A stretch of 64,000 nt of DNA, from positions 62,001 through 126,000 of the forward strand of contig NZ_JADPIE010000006.1 of the NCBI RefSeq assembly GCF_015666175.1, written 5' to 3'. Below, piece after piece: positions 1-7,988 of the stretch. Made by a program: the position numbers and the translations under genes. Origin of the DNA: Halonatronomonas betaini. GTDB lineage: Bacteria; Bacillota; Halanaerobiia; Halanaerobiales; Halarsenatibacteraceae. The stretch's first letter is position 1; the number at the start of each line of letters is the position of its first letter. The notes under the pieces are model-generated. The model was not told where the DNA came from. It saw nothing but the letters and a program-made list of their open reading frames with translations, and made no database searches.

Positions 1-1609
1 TCTGAAAACGGTCGTTATATTGATAATCAACATCAAGTTCTTTGGCAAGGCTGGCTAAAAAGGGCTCAACCTGGCCTTCAATTACTAAATCAAGGTCTTT
101 GTTTTCAATATCCAATACGAAATCTCTAACCATACCACCGACAATAAATAACCTGCTATCCATTGAGGCAGAAAGGGAGGAACATAATTTAAAGAGTTCT
201 TTTAATTTAGCTGTAAGATTGTTGAACTGGCCTGTAAGATCAGTCTTTCTGGCTTCTATTTCTACCATAGAACTGCCATAGGTATGCTGATAATGCTGAG
301 GGGATTCATCATCATAATAGGCATCCAGCAGATCTGTTCTAGTTATAATTCCAACCATTTTGCCATCATCAATCACAGGGAGCCGGCCAATATTGTAATG
401 GACCATTTCTTCCTGGGCATCCTGGATAGATGCATCAGCATTAATTGTAACAACATCTCTGGACATATAACCTTTTACCGGAGCATGCATTAGATCATGG
501 CCTTTTACCTTATCAAGATCTCGCCTTGAAAATACCCCGACAATATCTTCTTCTAAAATTGGCTTACCTTCTTTATCTTCAACAACAATTAAACCATTAT
601 GGCCATAACGATCTAAAGCTTTTTCGGCTTCAGCTATTGTTGTTTCAGGAGATAAAGTTCTAACTGGAGCACTCATAATAGAGCTAACTATCTGTCTTGG
701 GGAAAGCTCAGTCTTTAAGACAGACTTCAATTTCGTCTCAGCATCTTTTAAAGGCGGATTAAGTCTGGCTGCCCCGGCCCCTGGATGACCACCGCCACCA
801 AAACGATCGCAGATTCGGCCGATATTAACTGCCTCATCACTGGAACGGCCGATTAAATCTATCTGATCTTCTGCTTCAGCCAGTAAAAAAACTGTCGGCA
901 GATGATAAAGTTCCTTGATCCTAGAAACAACTTTATTTAAACCTCTGACATATTTATTGAGTTTTCCTGTAAAGAGGCTAAATTTAACGCCATTATAATT
1001 TAAATCCTGGCGAGATGGTAAAAATTGACTTAAAGCTTCTTTTTGATCATTATCAAGTTTCTGCTGTAAAAACTGGTTAATTACTTTAATCTTTGCTCCA
1101 TTTTTAAGTAGATAAGCCGCTGCTTCAAGATCAGCGGCTGTTGTATTTAAATGGGCAAAGTTGCCTGTATCTGCATAGATCCCCAGGGCAAAAAGAGTGG
1201 CTTCAACTGCATCAATCTTGATTGCAGCTGACATTATCTCCTGAATTAAGATTGTTGTGGCTGAACCTACTTTTTGACTTTTATCTCTATCGGCCCAGGT
1301 CAATTCATCGTGGGGGTGATGGTCATAGACTATAACCTCTACTTCATCCCAATTAATATTGTCTTCTAGAGGACCCAGCCTGTCTAATTCTGATGTATCA
1401 CAGATTATTACCCTGGTAACCTGATTTAAGTCAATATCCTCAACATAAAGTACATTTATCTCATCCCGATAAAGGGCCATAAAATCCTTGACCATCTGAT
1501 GAAGCCTGCCAACAAAAACAGGTCTGGCCTCTGGATATATTTTAGCAGCTGCAAACATAGCTGCCAATCCATCTAAATCTGTTAGCTGATGGGAGACAAC
1601 AATCTCCAT
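1..1609 (-). CDS. DHH phosphoesterase-CBS-polynucleotide adenylyltransferase (CCA-type) fusion, C-terminus off window
   Basis: The open frame enters from the left edge, so only the first 536 residues are visible. It starts at ATG 1609 behind an AAAGGGG Shine-Dalgarno. Domains in order: DHH phosphoesterase (about residues 1-150, with DHHPHDE near 95), DHHA1 with GGGGHPGAGA near 268, two CBS domains (about 305-440), and the start of a nucleotidyltransferase head (VGGMVRD near 483 and KDLDLVIEG near 502, the acidic metal-binding strand). This architecture belongs to a clostridial and thermophile family of roughly 850-900 residues annotated as CCA tRNA nucleotidyltransferase or poly(A) polymerase. 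A role in tRNA 3'-end synthesis or repair is inferred from the family. The DHH part could cleave nanoRNA or a cyclic dinucleotide. The tRNA-binding part lies outside the window. Confidence 0.88.
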   Translation of the reverse strand, partial: MEIVVSHQLTDLDGLAAMFAAAKIYPEARPVFVGRLHQMVKDFMALYRDEINVLYVEDIDLNQVTRVIICDTSELDRLGPLEDNINWDEVEVIVYDHHPHDELTWADRDKSQKVGSATTILIQEIMSAAIKIDAVEATLFALGIYADTGNFAHLNTTAADLEAAAYLLKNGAKIKVINQFLQQKLDNDQKEALSQFLPSRQDLNYNGVKFSLFTGKLNKYVRGLNKVVSRIKELYHLPTVFLLAEAEDQIDLIGRSSDEAVNIGRICDRFGGGGHPGAGAARLNPPLKDAETKLKSVLKTELSPRQIVSSIMSAPVRTLSPETTIAEAEKALDRYGHNGLIVVEDKEGKPILEEDIVGVFSRRDLDKVKGHDLMHAPVKGYMSRDVVTINADASIQDAQEEMVHYNIGRLPVIDDGKMVGIITRTDLLDAYYDDESPQHYQHTYGSSMVEIEARKTDLTGQFNNLTAKLKELFKLCSSLSASMDSRLFIVGGMVRDFVLDIENKDLDLVIEGQVEPFLASLAKELDVDYQYNDRFQ

Positions 1610-1651
1610 ATAAATGCCCCTTTCCTGACTGTTAAACTAAAAACTCTTTAG

Positions 1652-2992
1652 CTAATCGACTTTCACCAATTTATCATTATAACATGGCTCTCTGCCTTCT
1701 TTGGCCATGTCTTTCCATTCTCCATTTATCTTAACTCTGACGACATCTGCTGTAAAATCATTTTTCGTATTTTCAACTGAACTATTTGATAGTAACCAGC
1801 TGCCAACACCATAAATATCGACTGGAACCTGACTCTTTTCAAACTGGCTAATCTTTTCAGGCTTAAATCCGCCAGTAGCTATAATCTTAACATTTTTGCA
1901 ATATTCTTTAGCCCTCTCCAGTTCGTCTTCATCATCTATATCCCAGTCTTTATAGGCTTCATCGATAGCTCTTCTTAATTTAAAAACCAGGCGAGCATTA
2001 ACACCATTATCAAGCTTTTTATCTCCTAATGGTTCAACAGAGACATCCCTTAAATTAGAACCGGTATCTGGCCTGACACCAAAAAGCTTATATTTTTGAG
2101 CCTGTTTGGCATTACCATCTTTTTTATGATAACTATAATATTTATACATTTCTCTTAAAACATCTAAAGTAGTTCCAACACAATCATTATCAAAATCCAC
2201 CAGGGCTATTCTATTTAAATCTGCAGGCATCTGTCGGCAGAACTGGAGCATGGCCTCTGTTGTATCACCTAAAAATGAAGCTATATAGGAATGGCTAACA
2301 GTTCCAGCTCCTTTTCCACCCCACCAGGCCCCCTGTTCATCTGTAGAAATAAACCGATGACTGTTTGCCCCGAATTCTTCATTATATGCTTTTACTCCAA
2401 GAGAATAGGCATAACCGTGGATTGCCTGCTGTTTATAATGGGCAAACCTGGCCGGGAAGAATAGAATATCTTTTCCCTTGGCAGCCTCCAGTACTAAAAA
2501 GACATTGGTGGCTATTCTCGATGCCTCAGTTAATGAACCTATCATTGGAGTTTCTAAAATTGCAAAATGGCGGTATTTACCTCTAATTTTAATAACAGGC
2601 TCTACATTTTCTGGATCGCCTCTATAAAAGGCTTTATCTCCATCATGAATCGCCTCAACTTCTAATTGATCGAAAGTATTAATAAATTTACCTTTACTAT
2701 CTATATAACCGGTACAGGTCTTTAAGATAGCCAGGGCCTCATCGACTCCTCCGACTATACAAAATGGCCTCCGCCTGGGGAAGATCTGCATCTCAACTTC
2801 TATATCGCCAATATCGACTTCATGTCCCTCTTCATTTTTATAGGTATAACTTTCTTTAGATAGTCGATTTAAGATTCTGCTAATATTTCGGAAATAGGCA
2901 TCAGAGTACCAACCCTCAACCATCCTTTCTCGATCTATCTGGAAGATTTCAACAGGGAGGCGTTCTTGATTAAAAACTGTCATTATTTTCAC
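1652..2992 (-). CDS. pncB: nicotinate phosphoribosyltransferase
   Basis: The enzyme joins nicotinate and PRPP to give nicotinate mononucleotide in the Preiss-Handler NAD salvage route. The 446-residue protein has the N-terminal family feature around FQIDRERMVEGWYSDAYF, then GVRPDTGSN near residue 300 and ATGGFKPEKI and VDIYGVGSWL in the last quarter, which form the phosphate-binding end of the type II PRTase barrel. The length fits the short bacterial and archaeal NAPRTase branch. The gene lies 35 bp downstream of the pyrimidine nucleoside phosphorylase gene, so it may be co-transcribed with nucleoside salvage. Ribose-1-phosphate and PRPP metabolism would link them. I am confident of the family; nicotinate rather than nicotinamide specificity is inferred from similarity only. 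Confidence 0.9.
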   Translation of the reverse strand: MKIMTVFNQERLPVEIFQIDRERMVEGWYSDAYFRNISRILNRLSKESYTYKNEEGHEVDIGDIEVEMQIFPRRRPFCIVGGVDEALAILKTCTGYIDSKGKFINTFDQLEVEAIHDGDKAFYRGDPENVEPVIKIRGKYRHFAILETPMIGSLTEASRIATNVFLVLEAAKGKDILFFPARFAHYKQQAIHGYAYSLGVKAYNEEFGANSHRFISTDEQGAWWGGKGAGTVSHSYIASFLGDTTEAMLQFCRQMPADLNRIALVDFDNDCVGTTLDVLREMYKYYSYHKKDGNAKQAQKYKLFGVRPDTGSNLRDVSVEPLGDKKLDNGVNARLVFKLRRAIDEAYKDWDIDDEDELERAKEYCKNVKIIATGGFKPEKISQFEKSQVPVDIYGVGSWLLSNSSVENTKNDFTADVVRVKINGEWKDMAKEGREPCYNDKLVKVD

Positions 2993-3027
2993 TCCTTAAA
3001 TGATCAACAAAGATTTATCTATATATT

Positions 3028-4332
3028 TTATTCAATTAAATCTATGATAAACTCTAATTCTTCAGGCTTTTTTGAACCAATAGTATAGGCATCTCTTAAA
3101 CGTTGAATTTCTTCTGCTGGCTGATTATCTGAATTATAATAGACTCTGGCTAAAAGATCACCAGTTTCAACTTTTTCTCCCCTATGGGCTGTAACTTCAA
3201 TACCTACAGCCGGGTCAATAGGATCATCCTTTTTAGCTCTGCCTGCTCCAAGAGCCATTGCAACTAAGCCTACTTCTCTGGCTGTTACATTTTCTATATA
3301 GCCTGATTTATCTGCTTTTAGCTCATAAATATTTTTTGCCTGTGGCAGTAGATCAAGATTATCAACTATCTCTGGATTGCCTCCCTGAGCTCTAACAATA
3401 TCTTTGAATTTAGATATAGCCTGGCCGTTTGTGATTAATTTTCTCAGGCGTTTTTCTGCTTTAGCTAAATCTGATTCATACTGGCCGGCAACCAGCATGG
3501 CTGCACCTAACTTTATTGATAATTCGGTAAGATCTTCAGGCCCATTTCCTTTTAGAGTTTTAATTGCCTCTTTAACCTCTAAAGCATTACCAACTGCCTC
3601 TCCTAAAGGCTGACTCATATCAGTTAATAAGGCCATTGTCTTTCTGCCTAATTCTGAACCTATATCTACCATTAATCTGGCAAGTTCACGAGCATCTTCT
3701 TGTTTTTGCATAAAGGCTCCACTACCAGTTTTAACATCTAGAACAATTGCATCGGCACCGCCGGCAAGTTTTTTACCCATGATACTACTTGCTATTAAAG
3801 GAATTGAATCGACTGTTGCTGTGACATCCCTGAGAGCATATAATTTCTTATCTGCTGGCGTTAGATTACCTGTCTGGCTAACTATGGCAGCTCCAATCTC
3901 TTCAATCTGATTAAAGAACTCTTCAGTCTCTAGCTCGCAGTTAAAACCTGGGATAGACTCAAGTTTATCGATGGTTCCGCCGGTATGGCCTAAGCCTTTG
4001 CCTGACATTTTAGGCACTGGTACCCCGGCAGCTGCAACCAGAGGAGCCAGGACTAGAGTCGTTGTATCGCCAACCCCACCTGTACTGTGTTTATCAACTT
4101 TTACACCGGAAATTCTGCTAAGGTCTATCTGATCTCCAGAATTTACAACTGCTTCTGTCAGACTGGCGGTCTCTCTGGCTTTCATGCCTTTAAAGAAAAT
4201 GGCCATAGCCCAGGCAGAGACCTGGTAATCAGGGATATCCCCGGTTGTATAACCGGAGATAATCCAATCTATCTCTTCTGGAGTTAATTCCTCACCTTCT
4301 CGCTTTTTATAAATGAGATCATACATTCTCAT
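3028..4332 (-). CDS. pdp: pyrimidine-nucleoside (thymidine) phosphorylase
   Basis: It cleaves thymidine, uridine or deoxyuridine with phosphate to the free base and (deoxy)ribose-1-phosphate. The 434-residue length matches the Bacillus Pdp family. The N-terminal helical lobe begins MRMYDLIYKKR. The phosphate-binding signature KHSTGGVGDTTT lies near residue 81 and SGKGLGHTGGTIDKLE near 113, both hallmarks of glycosyltransferase family 3 nucleoside phosphorylases. The start codon overlaps the stop of the upstream purine phosphorylase gene (TAATG), so the two are translationally coupled. With deoB and punA it forms a nucleoside catabolic unit that feeds pentose phosphates to central metabolism. 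Choosing Pdp over a strict thymidine phosphorylase (DeoA) rests on overall resemblance. Confidence 0.93.
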   Translation of the reverse strand: MRMYDLIYKKREGEELTPEEIDWIISGYTTGDIPDYQVSAWAMAIFFKGMKARETASLTEAVVNSGDQIDLSRISGVKVDKHSTGGVGDTTTLVLAPLVAAAGVPVPKMSGKGLGHTGGTIDKLESIPGFNCELETEEFFNQIEEIGAAIVSQTGNLTPADKKLYALRDVTATVDSIPLIASSIMGKKLAGGADAIVLDVKTGSGAFMQKQEDARELARLMVDIGSELGRKTMALLTDMSQPLGEAVGNALEVKEAIKTLKGNGPEDLTELSIKLGAAMLVAGQYESDLAKAEKRLRKLITNGQAISKFKDIVRAQGGNPEIVDNLDLLPQAKNIYELKADKSGYIENVTAREVGLVAMALGAGRAKKDDPIDPAVGIEVTAHRGEKVETGDLLARVYYNSDNQPAEEIQRLRDAYTIGSKKPEELEFIIDLIE

Positions 4333-5156
4333 TAGAGATTCAGCTCCTTAAGTAGGCTCCTGACCAGTTTAATGAATTGAGGCCTGACTTCTTCTGCAAT
4401 TTCAACTACCTCACTATGATCAAGGGGTTTTGGCAGAATGCCAGCAGCCATATTAGTTATGCAGGAAATACCGAGCACCCGCATGCCCTGGTGATTGGCA
4501 ACTATAACCTCTGGAACTGTTGACATACCAACAGCATCTGCTCCCAGAATGGTCATCATCCTTATCTCAGCCGGTGTTTCATAGGTTGGCCCTGAACAGC
4601 CACAATAGACACCACGGCGCAAGGTGATGCCGTTTTCAGCGGCTACATCAGTTGCTACTGACTGCCAGGTCGGATCATAGGCAGTTGACATATCTGGAAA
4701 CCTGGGCCCAAATTCATCGAGATTTTTGCCAATCAGTGGATTATCGCCCATAAAATTAATATGATCGCTAATCAGCATGAAATCGCCGGGGTCAAAATTC
4801 CGATTGGCTCCGCCAGCTGCATTGGTTACAATTAAGCCTTCGCAGCCAAGAAGATTCATAACTCTAACTGGAAGGGTAATATCTTGCATATCATAGCCTT
4901 CATAATAATGAAACCGGCCCTGAAGGGCTACAACATTTCTGCCTTCAAGGGTACCGATAACTAGCTGGTTATTATGGCCTTCAACATCTGATTCAAGGAA
5001 ACCTGGAATCTCACTATAAGGAATTTTTGTTGGATTTTCTATCTCTTCAGCCAGGACTCCTAAACCTGAACCTAAGATCAGGCCAAATTCTGGCTCTATA
5101 TCGATTCTACTTTTTATATATTTTTCAGCTTCTTTTATTTTATCTACAATCTTCAT
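4332..5156 (-). CDS. punA: purine nucleoside phosphorylase (trimeric PNP type)
   Basis: It phosphorolyses inosine and guanosine and their deoxy forms to base plus (deoxy)ribose-1-phosphate. At 274 residues it matches the low-molecular-mass trimeric PNPs (B. subtilis PupG class). GLILGSGLG near residue 26 is the phosphate loop, GRFHYYEGY near 80 carries the conserved phosphate-binding His, TNAAGG near 112 and GMSTVPEVIVANH near 190 complete the active site. It sits between deoB (23 bp upstream) and pdp (overlapping stop and start). That fixes its role in the shared route from nucleosides to ribose-5-phosphate. Nothing looks truncated. Confidence 0.94.
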   Translation of the reverse strand: MKIVDKIKEAEKYIKSRIDIEPEFGLILGSGLGVLAEEIENPTKIPYSEIPGFLESDVEGHNNQLVIGTLEGRNVVALQGRFHYYEGYDMQDITLPVRVMNLLGCEGLIVTNAAGGANRNFDPGDFMLISDHINFMGDNPLIGKNLDEFGPRFPDMSTAYDPTWQSVATDVAAENGITLRRGVYCGCSGPTYETPAEIRMMTILGADAVGMSTVPEVIVANHQGMRVLGISCITNMAAGILPKPLDHSEVVEIAEEVRPQFIKLVRSLLKELNL

Positions 5157-5178
5157 TTATAAATCATCCCCTCTATAT

Positions 5179-6360
5179 TTAATTAATGATTTCTTCTACA
5201 AATGAAATGCCATCAAAAGTTGGCTCTACTTTATGCAATTCTGCAAGTGTTGCTGCTAGATCTGCAAAACTATCTCTGGTTTCTAGCTTTTTATCTTTTT
5301 TGAGATTCTGTCCAACTAAAAGAAGTGGCACATATTCTCTGGTATGATCTGTTCCTTCATAGGTTGGATCACAACCATGATCTGCTGTAATAACTAAAAG
5401 ATCTGTCGGCTTTAATGCTGACAGTATCTCTGGCAGTCTCTTATCAAAGTCTTTTAATGCCTGATAATACCCATCGACATCTCTGCGATGGCCGTAGATC
5501 ATATCAGTTTCAACAAGATTTGTAAAAATCAGACCTTCTTCAACCTTGCCCATATAATCAATGGTGGAATCTACCCCTTTCATGTTATCAATAACATGGT
5601 CGGATTCTGTTACACCACTGCCGGCAAAAATATCAATAATTTTGCCAACTCCAATTACATCCTGGCCTGCATCTTCTAATAGATTTAAGAGAGTTGGTTT
5701 TGGCGGTACCAGTGAAAAGTCTTTTCTCCGGTCAGTTCTCTCCAGGCTTCCAGGTTCACCGATAAATGGTCTGGCAATTACTCTGGCAACTCCATGTTCA
5801 CCAGTTAAGATATCTCTGGCTATTTCGCAAATCTCATATAGTCTTTTAATTGGAATGACATCTTCATGGGCTGCTATCTGGAAAACACTATCAGCAGATG
5901 TATAAACTATAGGATTGCCAGTCTCTAAATGCTCATCTATTAATTCTTCAATAATGACTGTACCTGAGGCAGGTTTGTTACCCAGGATACCATCAAATCC
6001 AGTCTTTTCTAAGAATGGATCGATTACTTCATCTGGAAAACCATCTGGATATTTAGGGAATGGGGTATTAGAGACTAAACCTGCCAGTTCCCAGTGGCCT
6101 GTGGTTGTATCTTTACCCTTTGAGGCTTCAGCCATCTTACCGTAAATTCCTCTGGCTTCAATATTACTATCCATACCTTTAAGCTCTCGAATTTTTCCGA
6201 GGCCTAGCTGTTCTAAGTTAGGCAGGTCTAAGCCTCCGACTGCTTCAGCTATATTTCCTAATGTATCGGCACCTATATCGCCGTATTCCTCTGCATCTGG
6301 CAGTTCTCCGATGCCGACACTATCAAGAACTATCATAATAGTTCTCTTTATATCAGTCAT
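5179..6360 (-). CDS. deoB: phosphopentomutase
   Basis: It converts (deoxy)ribose-1-phosphate, made by the two downstream phosphorylases, to the 5-phosphate. The 393-residue protein is full length for the alkaline-phosphatase-superfamily DeoB. It has IMIVLDSVGIGELPDA near residue 9 (the first Mn ligand), DTTTGHWELAG near 90 (the phosphorylated Thr region), and ITADHGCDPTYEGTDHTREY near 325 with the remaining metal-binding Asp and His residues. It is the first gene of the deoB-punA-pdp(-pncB) run and has its own leader with an extended -10 element 74 bp upstream. No repressor gene is adjacent, so how it is induced cannot be told from this window. Confidence 0.95.
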   Translation of the reverse strand: MTDIKRTIMIVLDSVGIGELPDAEEYGDIGADTLGNIAEAVGGLDLPNLEQLGLGKIRELKGMDSNIEARGIYGKMAEASKGKDTTTGHWELAGLVSNTPFPKYPDGFPDEVIDPFLEKTGFDGILGNKPASGTVIIEELIDEHLETGNPIVYTSADSVFQIAAHEDVIPIKRLYEICEIARDILTGEHGVARVIARPFIGEPGSLERTDRRKDFSLVPPKPTLLNLLEDAGQDVIGVGKIIDIFAGSGVTESDHVIDNMKGVDSTIDYMGKVEEGLIFTNLVETDMIYGHRRDVDGYYQALKDFDKRLPEILSALKPTDLLVITADHGCDPTYEGTDHTREYVPLLLVGQNLKKDKKLETRDSFADLAATLAELHKVEPTFDGISFVEEIIN

Positions 6361-6433
6361 AAAAATCAGCTCCTTATTTGAAATCTGTATTTGTATTGAA
6401 ATATTAAATCTAAACTGCTCCTTTTCTCATATC

Positions 6434-6442
6434 ATTATAACA
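6434..6442 (-). promoter_or_regulatory. extended -10 promoter element upstream of deoB
   Basis: On the minus strand the sequence reads TGTTATAAT, an extended -10 (TGn plus a perfect TATAAT), about 75 bp before the deoB ATG. The -35 position falls in the T-run of the upstream terminator and is not well conserved. That is compatible with an extended -10 promoter. It is the only good sigma-A candidate in this gap. Confidence 0.5.
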
Positions 6443-6452
6443 TTTTATCGCA

Positions 6453-6497
6453 ATAAAAAAAACCTGGATAGCAAACAGCTAACTGTCTGTAACCAGG
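6453..6497 (-). terminator. rho-independent terminator of the DUF2089/SHOCT operon
   Basis: On the minus strand a CCTGG...CCAGG stem is extended by an inner CAGACAG/CTGTTTG pairing with one G-U pair, and an eight-T run follows. It lies just past the stop of the SHOCT protein gene and before the deoB promoter, so it separates the two transcription units. Confidence 0.85.
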
Positions 6498-6529
6498 CTA
6501 ATACTGTAGATTGATAAATATTTTTTTCA

Positions 6530-6907
6530 CTATTCAATTCTTATCTCTACATGTTCATTACCTTCATCTATATCAACCAACTTACCATCGCCAGTACTGT
6601 TTTCTAGATTTTCCAGTAATTCAGTAATATTTATATTCTTATCTTCTAGCTTAGCCCTTGCATTATCAGGCATAAAACCGGTGAAAGCCTGGGCCAGACT
6701 TAAGGGAATAGATAAATTAACTTTTTCCTTGCCCCCCTCTTGCACAAGTATTTTTAGGGATTTTGATTTTTTAGGTGGAGTCTTTTCAGCCTTGCCCTGA
6801 TACATTTTATCAGACTCTTCCATAGTCGCCATTAATTGATCTGCTTCCTCAGCTGATAACTTTCCTTTAGCTACCATCTCCAAAATTTTTAATCTTTCCT
6901 CCGTCAT
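6530..6907 (-). CDS. small SHOCT-like domain protein, function unknown
   Basis: This 125-residue acidic protein begins with a short helical element, RLKILEMVAKGKLSAEEADQ (about residues 5-24), of the SHOCT/YvlB type. A Lys-rich linker follows (about 38-50). The remainder, with SLKILVQEGGKEKVNLSIPL and a C-terminal VEIRIE strand, resembles the domain seen after such motifs in Firmicute envelope-stress proteins. It lies 12 bp after the DUF2089 gene and shares its promoter and terminator. The DUF2089 protein ends in a similar (K/R)xxILxxLxxGxIxxxEA element, so the two products may interact through related motifs. The actual function is not known; a regulatory or envelope role is a guess from the domain type. 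Confidence 0.75.
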   Translation of the reverse strand: MTEERLKILEMVAKGKLSAEEADQLMATMEESDKMYQGKAEKTPPKKSKSLKILVQEGGKEKVNLSIPLSLAQAFTGFMPDNARAKLEDKNINITELLENLENSTGDGKLVDIDEGNEHVEIRIE

Positions 6908-6919
6908 CCTGCCGCCTCC

Positions 6920-7306
6920 TTAGATATTTTTGAGCATTTCAACTGCTTCTTGAGATTGAATTTCGCCATTTTCTAAAGAATCCAAAATTTCTTTTCTCTT
7001 TTTAGCTTTATTATCATCCGGGCTATCTTCAGGTTGATAGCCTAAAGCTTCAATCACTTCATCTAATTTATTCCTTACTGTTGGATAGGAGATACCCATT
7101 TCTCTCTCAACCTCTTTAATATTACCTCTGGAACGGATAAAAACTTCAACAAAATGGTGTTGATCTGGATCCAACCTGGAAAATTTATCAAGAAAGAAGC
7201 GGCCTCTAATCTTTGTATCACAATCATTACATTTAATTTCTGTGATTTCCATATTTTCCTGACAGACAGGACATTTTCCTATTAGTTTATTAACTTTATT
7301 TGCCAT
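6920..7306 (-). CDS. DUF2089 family zinc-ribbon/HTH protein
   Basis: This 128-residue protein opens with a zinc ribbon: CPVCQ near residue 13 and CNDC near 27. A helix-turn-helix follows, containing IKEVEREMGISYPTVRNKLD (about residues 63-82), the sigma-like HTH characteristic of DUF2089. The C-terminal helix, KRKEILDSLENGEIQSQEAV, echoes the SHOCT-like motif of its neighbour. The family is thought to hold small transcription regulators, but no target can be named. It is the first gene of a two-gene unit behind a near-consensus sigma-A promoter, which implies steady or strong expression. Confidence 0.85.
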   Translation of the reverse strand: MANKVNKLIGKCPVCQENMEITEIKCNDCDTKIRGRFFLDKFSRLDPDQHHFVEVFIRSRGNIKEVEREMGISYPTVRNKLDEVIEALGYQPEDSPDDNKAKKRKEILDSLENGEIQSQEAVEMLKNI

Positions 7307-7346
7307 TTTATCACCTACTTATCAGTCTTTATTTATTCTCACTTAA

Positions 7347-7375
7347 ATTATAACAGTTAATTTTTATAATGTCAA
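7347..7375 (-). promoter_or_regulatory. consensus sigma-A promoter of the DUF2089 operon
   Basis: The minus strand reads TTGACA, a 17-bp spacer, then TATAAT: both hexamers match the consensus exactly. The -10 lies about 40 bp upstream of the DUF2089 start codon. No palindromic operator overlaps it. Confidence 0.85.
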
Positions 7376-7418
7376 GTCAAAACTTAATTATATTAATTTT
7401 TTGATTAATTATATTAAA

Positions 7419-7988
7419 TTATGTTCTGGTGAAGGGATTTAATCTTGCTTTCTGACAGATAAGTTGATAATAAACCATAAGACCAACAATTGTTTTGCTA
7501 TCCTGAATCTTGCCTCTTAAGACTAGATCAGGGATTCTTTCAGGATAGATTTTGGCGACTTCAATAAATTCGCCATCCTCTGTCTCCTGTTTGCCATAAT
7601 CTAAATCCTCTGCTAAAAATAAATGGAGGTTCTCTGTGCTATAACCTGGGGTTGTATAAAAGGTAAATAATTCTCTGATTTTACCTGCAGTATAGCCTGT
7701 CTCTTCTTTTAATTCTCTTAGAGCACAATCATTCAGGTTTTCTCCATTATCTAATTTGCCGGCAGGCAGTTCTAATAGGACCTGATTGGCGGCACTCCGG
7801 TACTGTTTGACCATAATAATCTTTCTTTCTGGAGAAACTGGAATAATTGTTACTCCTCCAGGATGCTCAATAATTTCTCTTCTGGATTGATTGCCATCAG
7901 GTAATTCAACCTGATCTATTCTGAATTTCAGCAGATTACCTCTAAATGCAAGTTCACTTGAGATAGTTTTTTCTTCTAATTGTCTCAT
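7419..7988 (-). CDS. nudF: Nudix hydrolase, ADP-ribose pyrophosphatase type
   Basis: It probably hydrolyses ADP-ribose to AMP and ribose-5-phosphate. The 189-residue length and the N-terminal strand preceding HPGGVTIIPV are typical of the ADPRase branch. The Nudix box GX5EX7REXXEEXG is intact from GKLDNGE through RELKEETGY, near residues 82-104. A pro-rich TTPGYSTE segment follows, as in ADPRases. The start overlaps the stop of the upstream M20-type peptidase gene, so the two are coupled. This gene pairing is common in clostridia, but no functional link is evident. Substrate is assigned by family resemblance. Confidence 0.88.
   Translation of the reverse strand: MRQLEEKTISSELAFRGNLLKFRIDQVELPDGNQSRREIIEHPGGVTIIPVSPERKIIMVKQYRSAANQVLLELPAGKLDNGENLNDCALRELKEETGYTAGKIRELFTFYTTPGYSTENLHLFLAEDLDYGKQETEDGEFIEVAKIYPERIPDLVLRGKIQDSKTIVGLMVYYQLICQKARLNPFTRT

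Noticed and set aside
284-493. Plus-strand frames over the DHH-CBS fusion gene
   Set aside because: They are shadows of a strong minus-strand gene with conserved domains. No ribosome-binding site or family match was seen.
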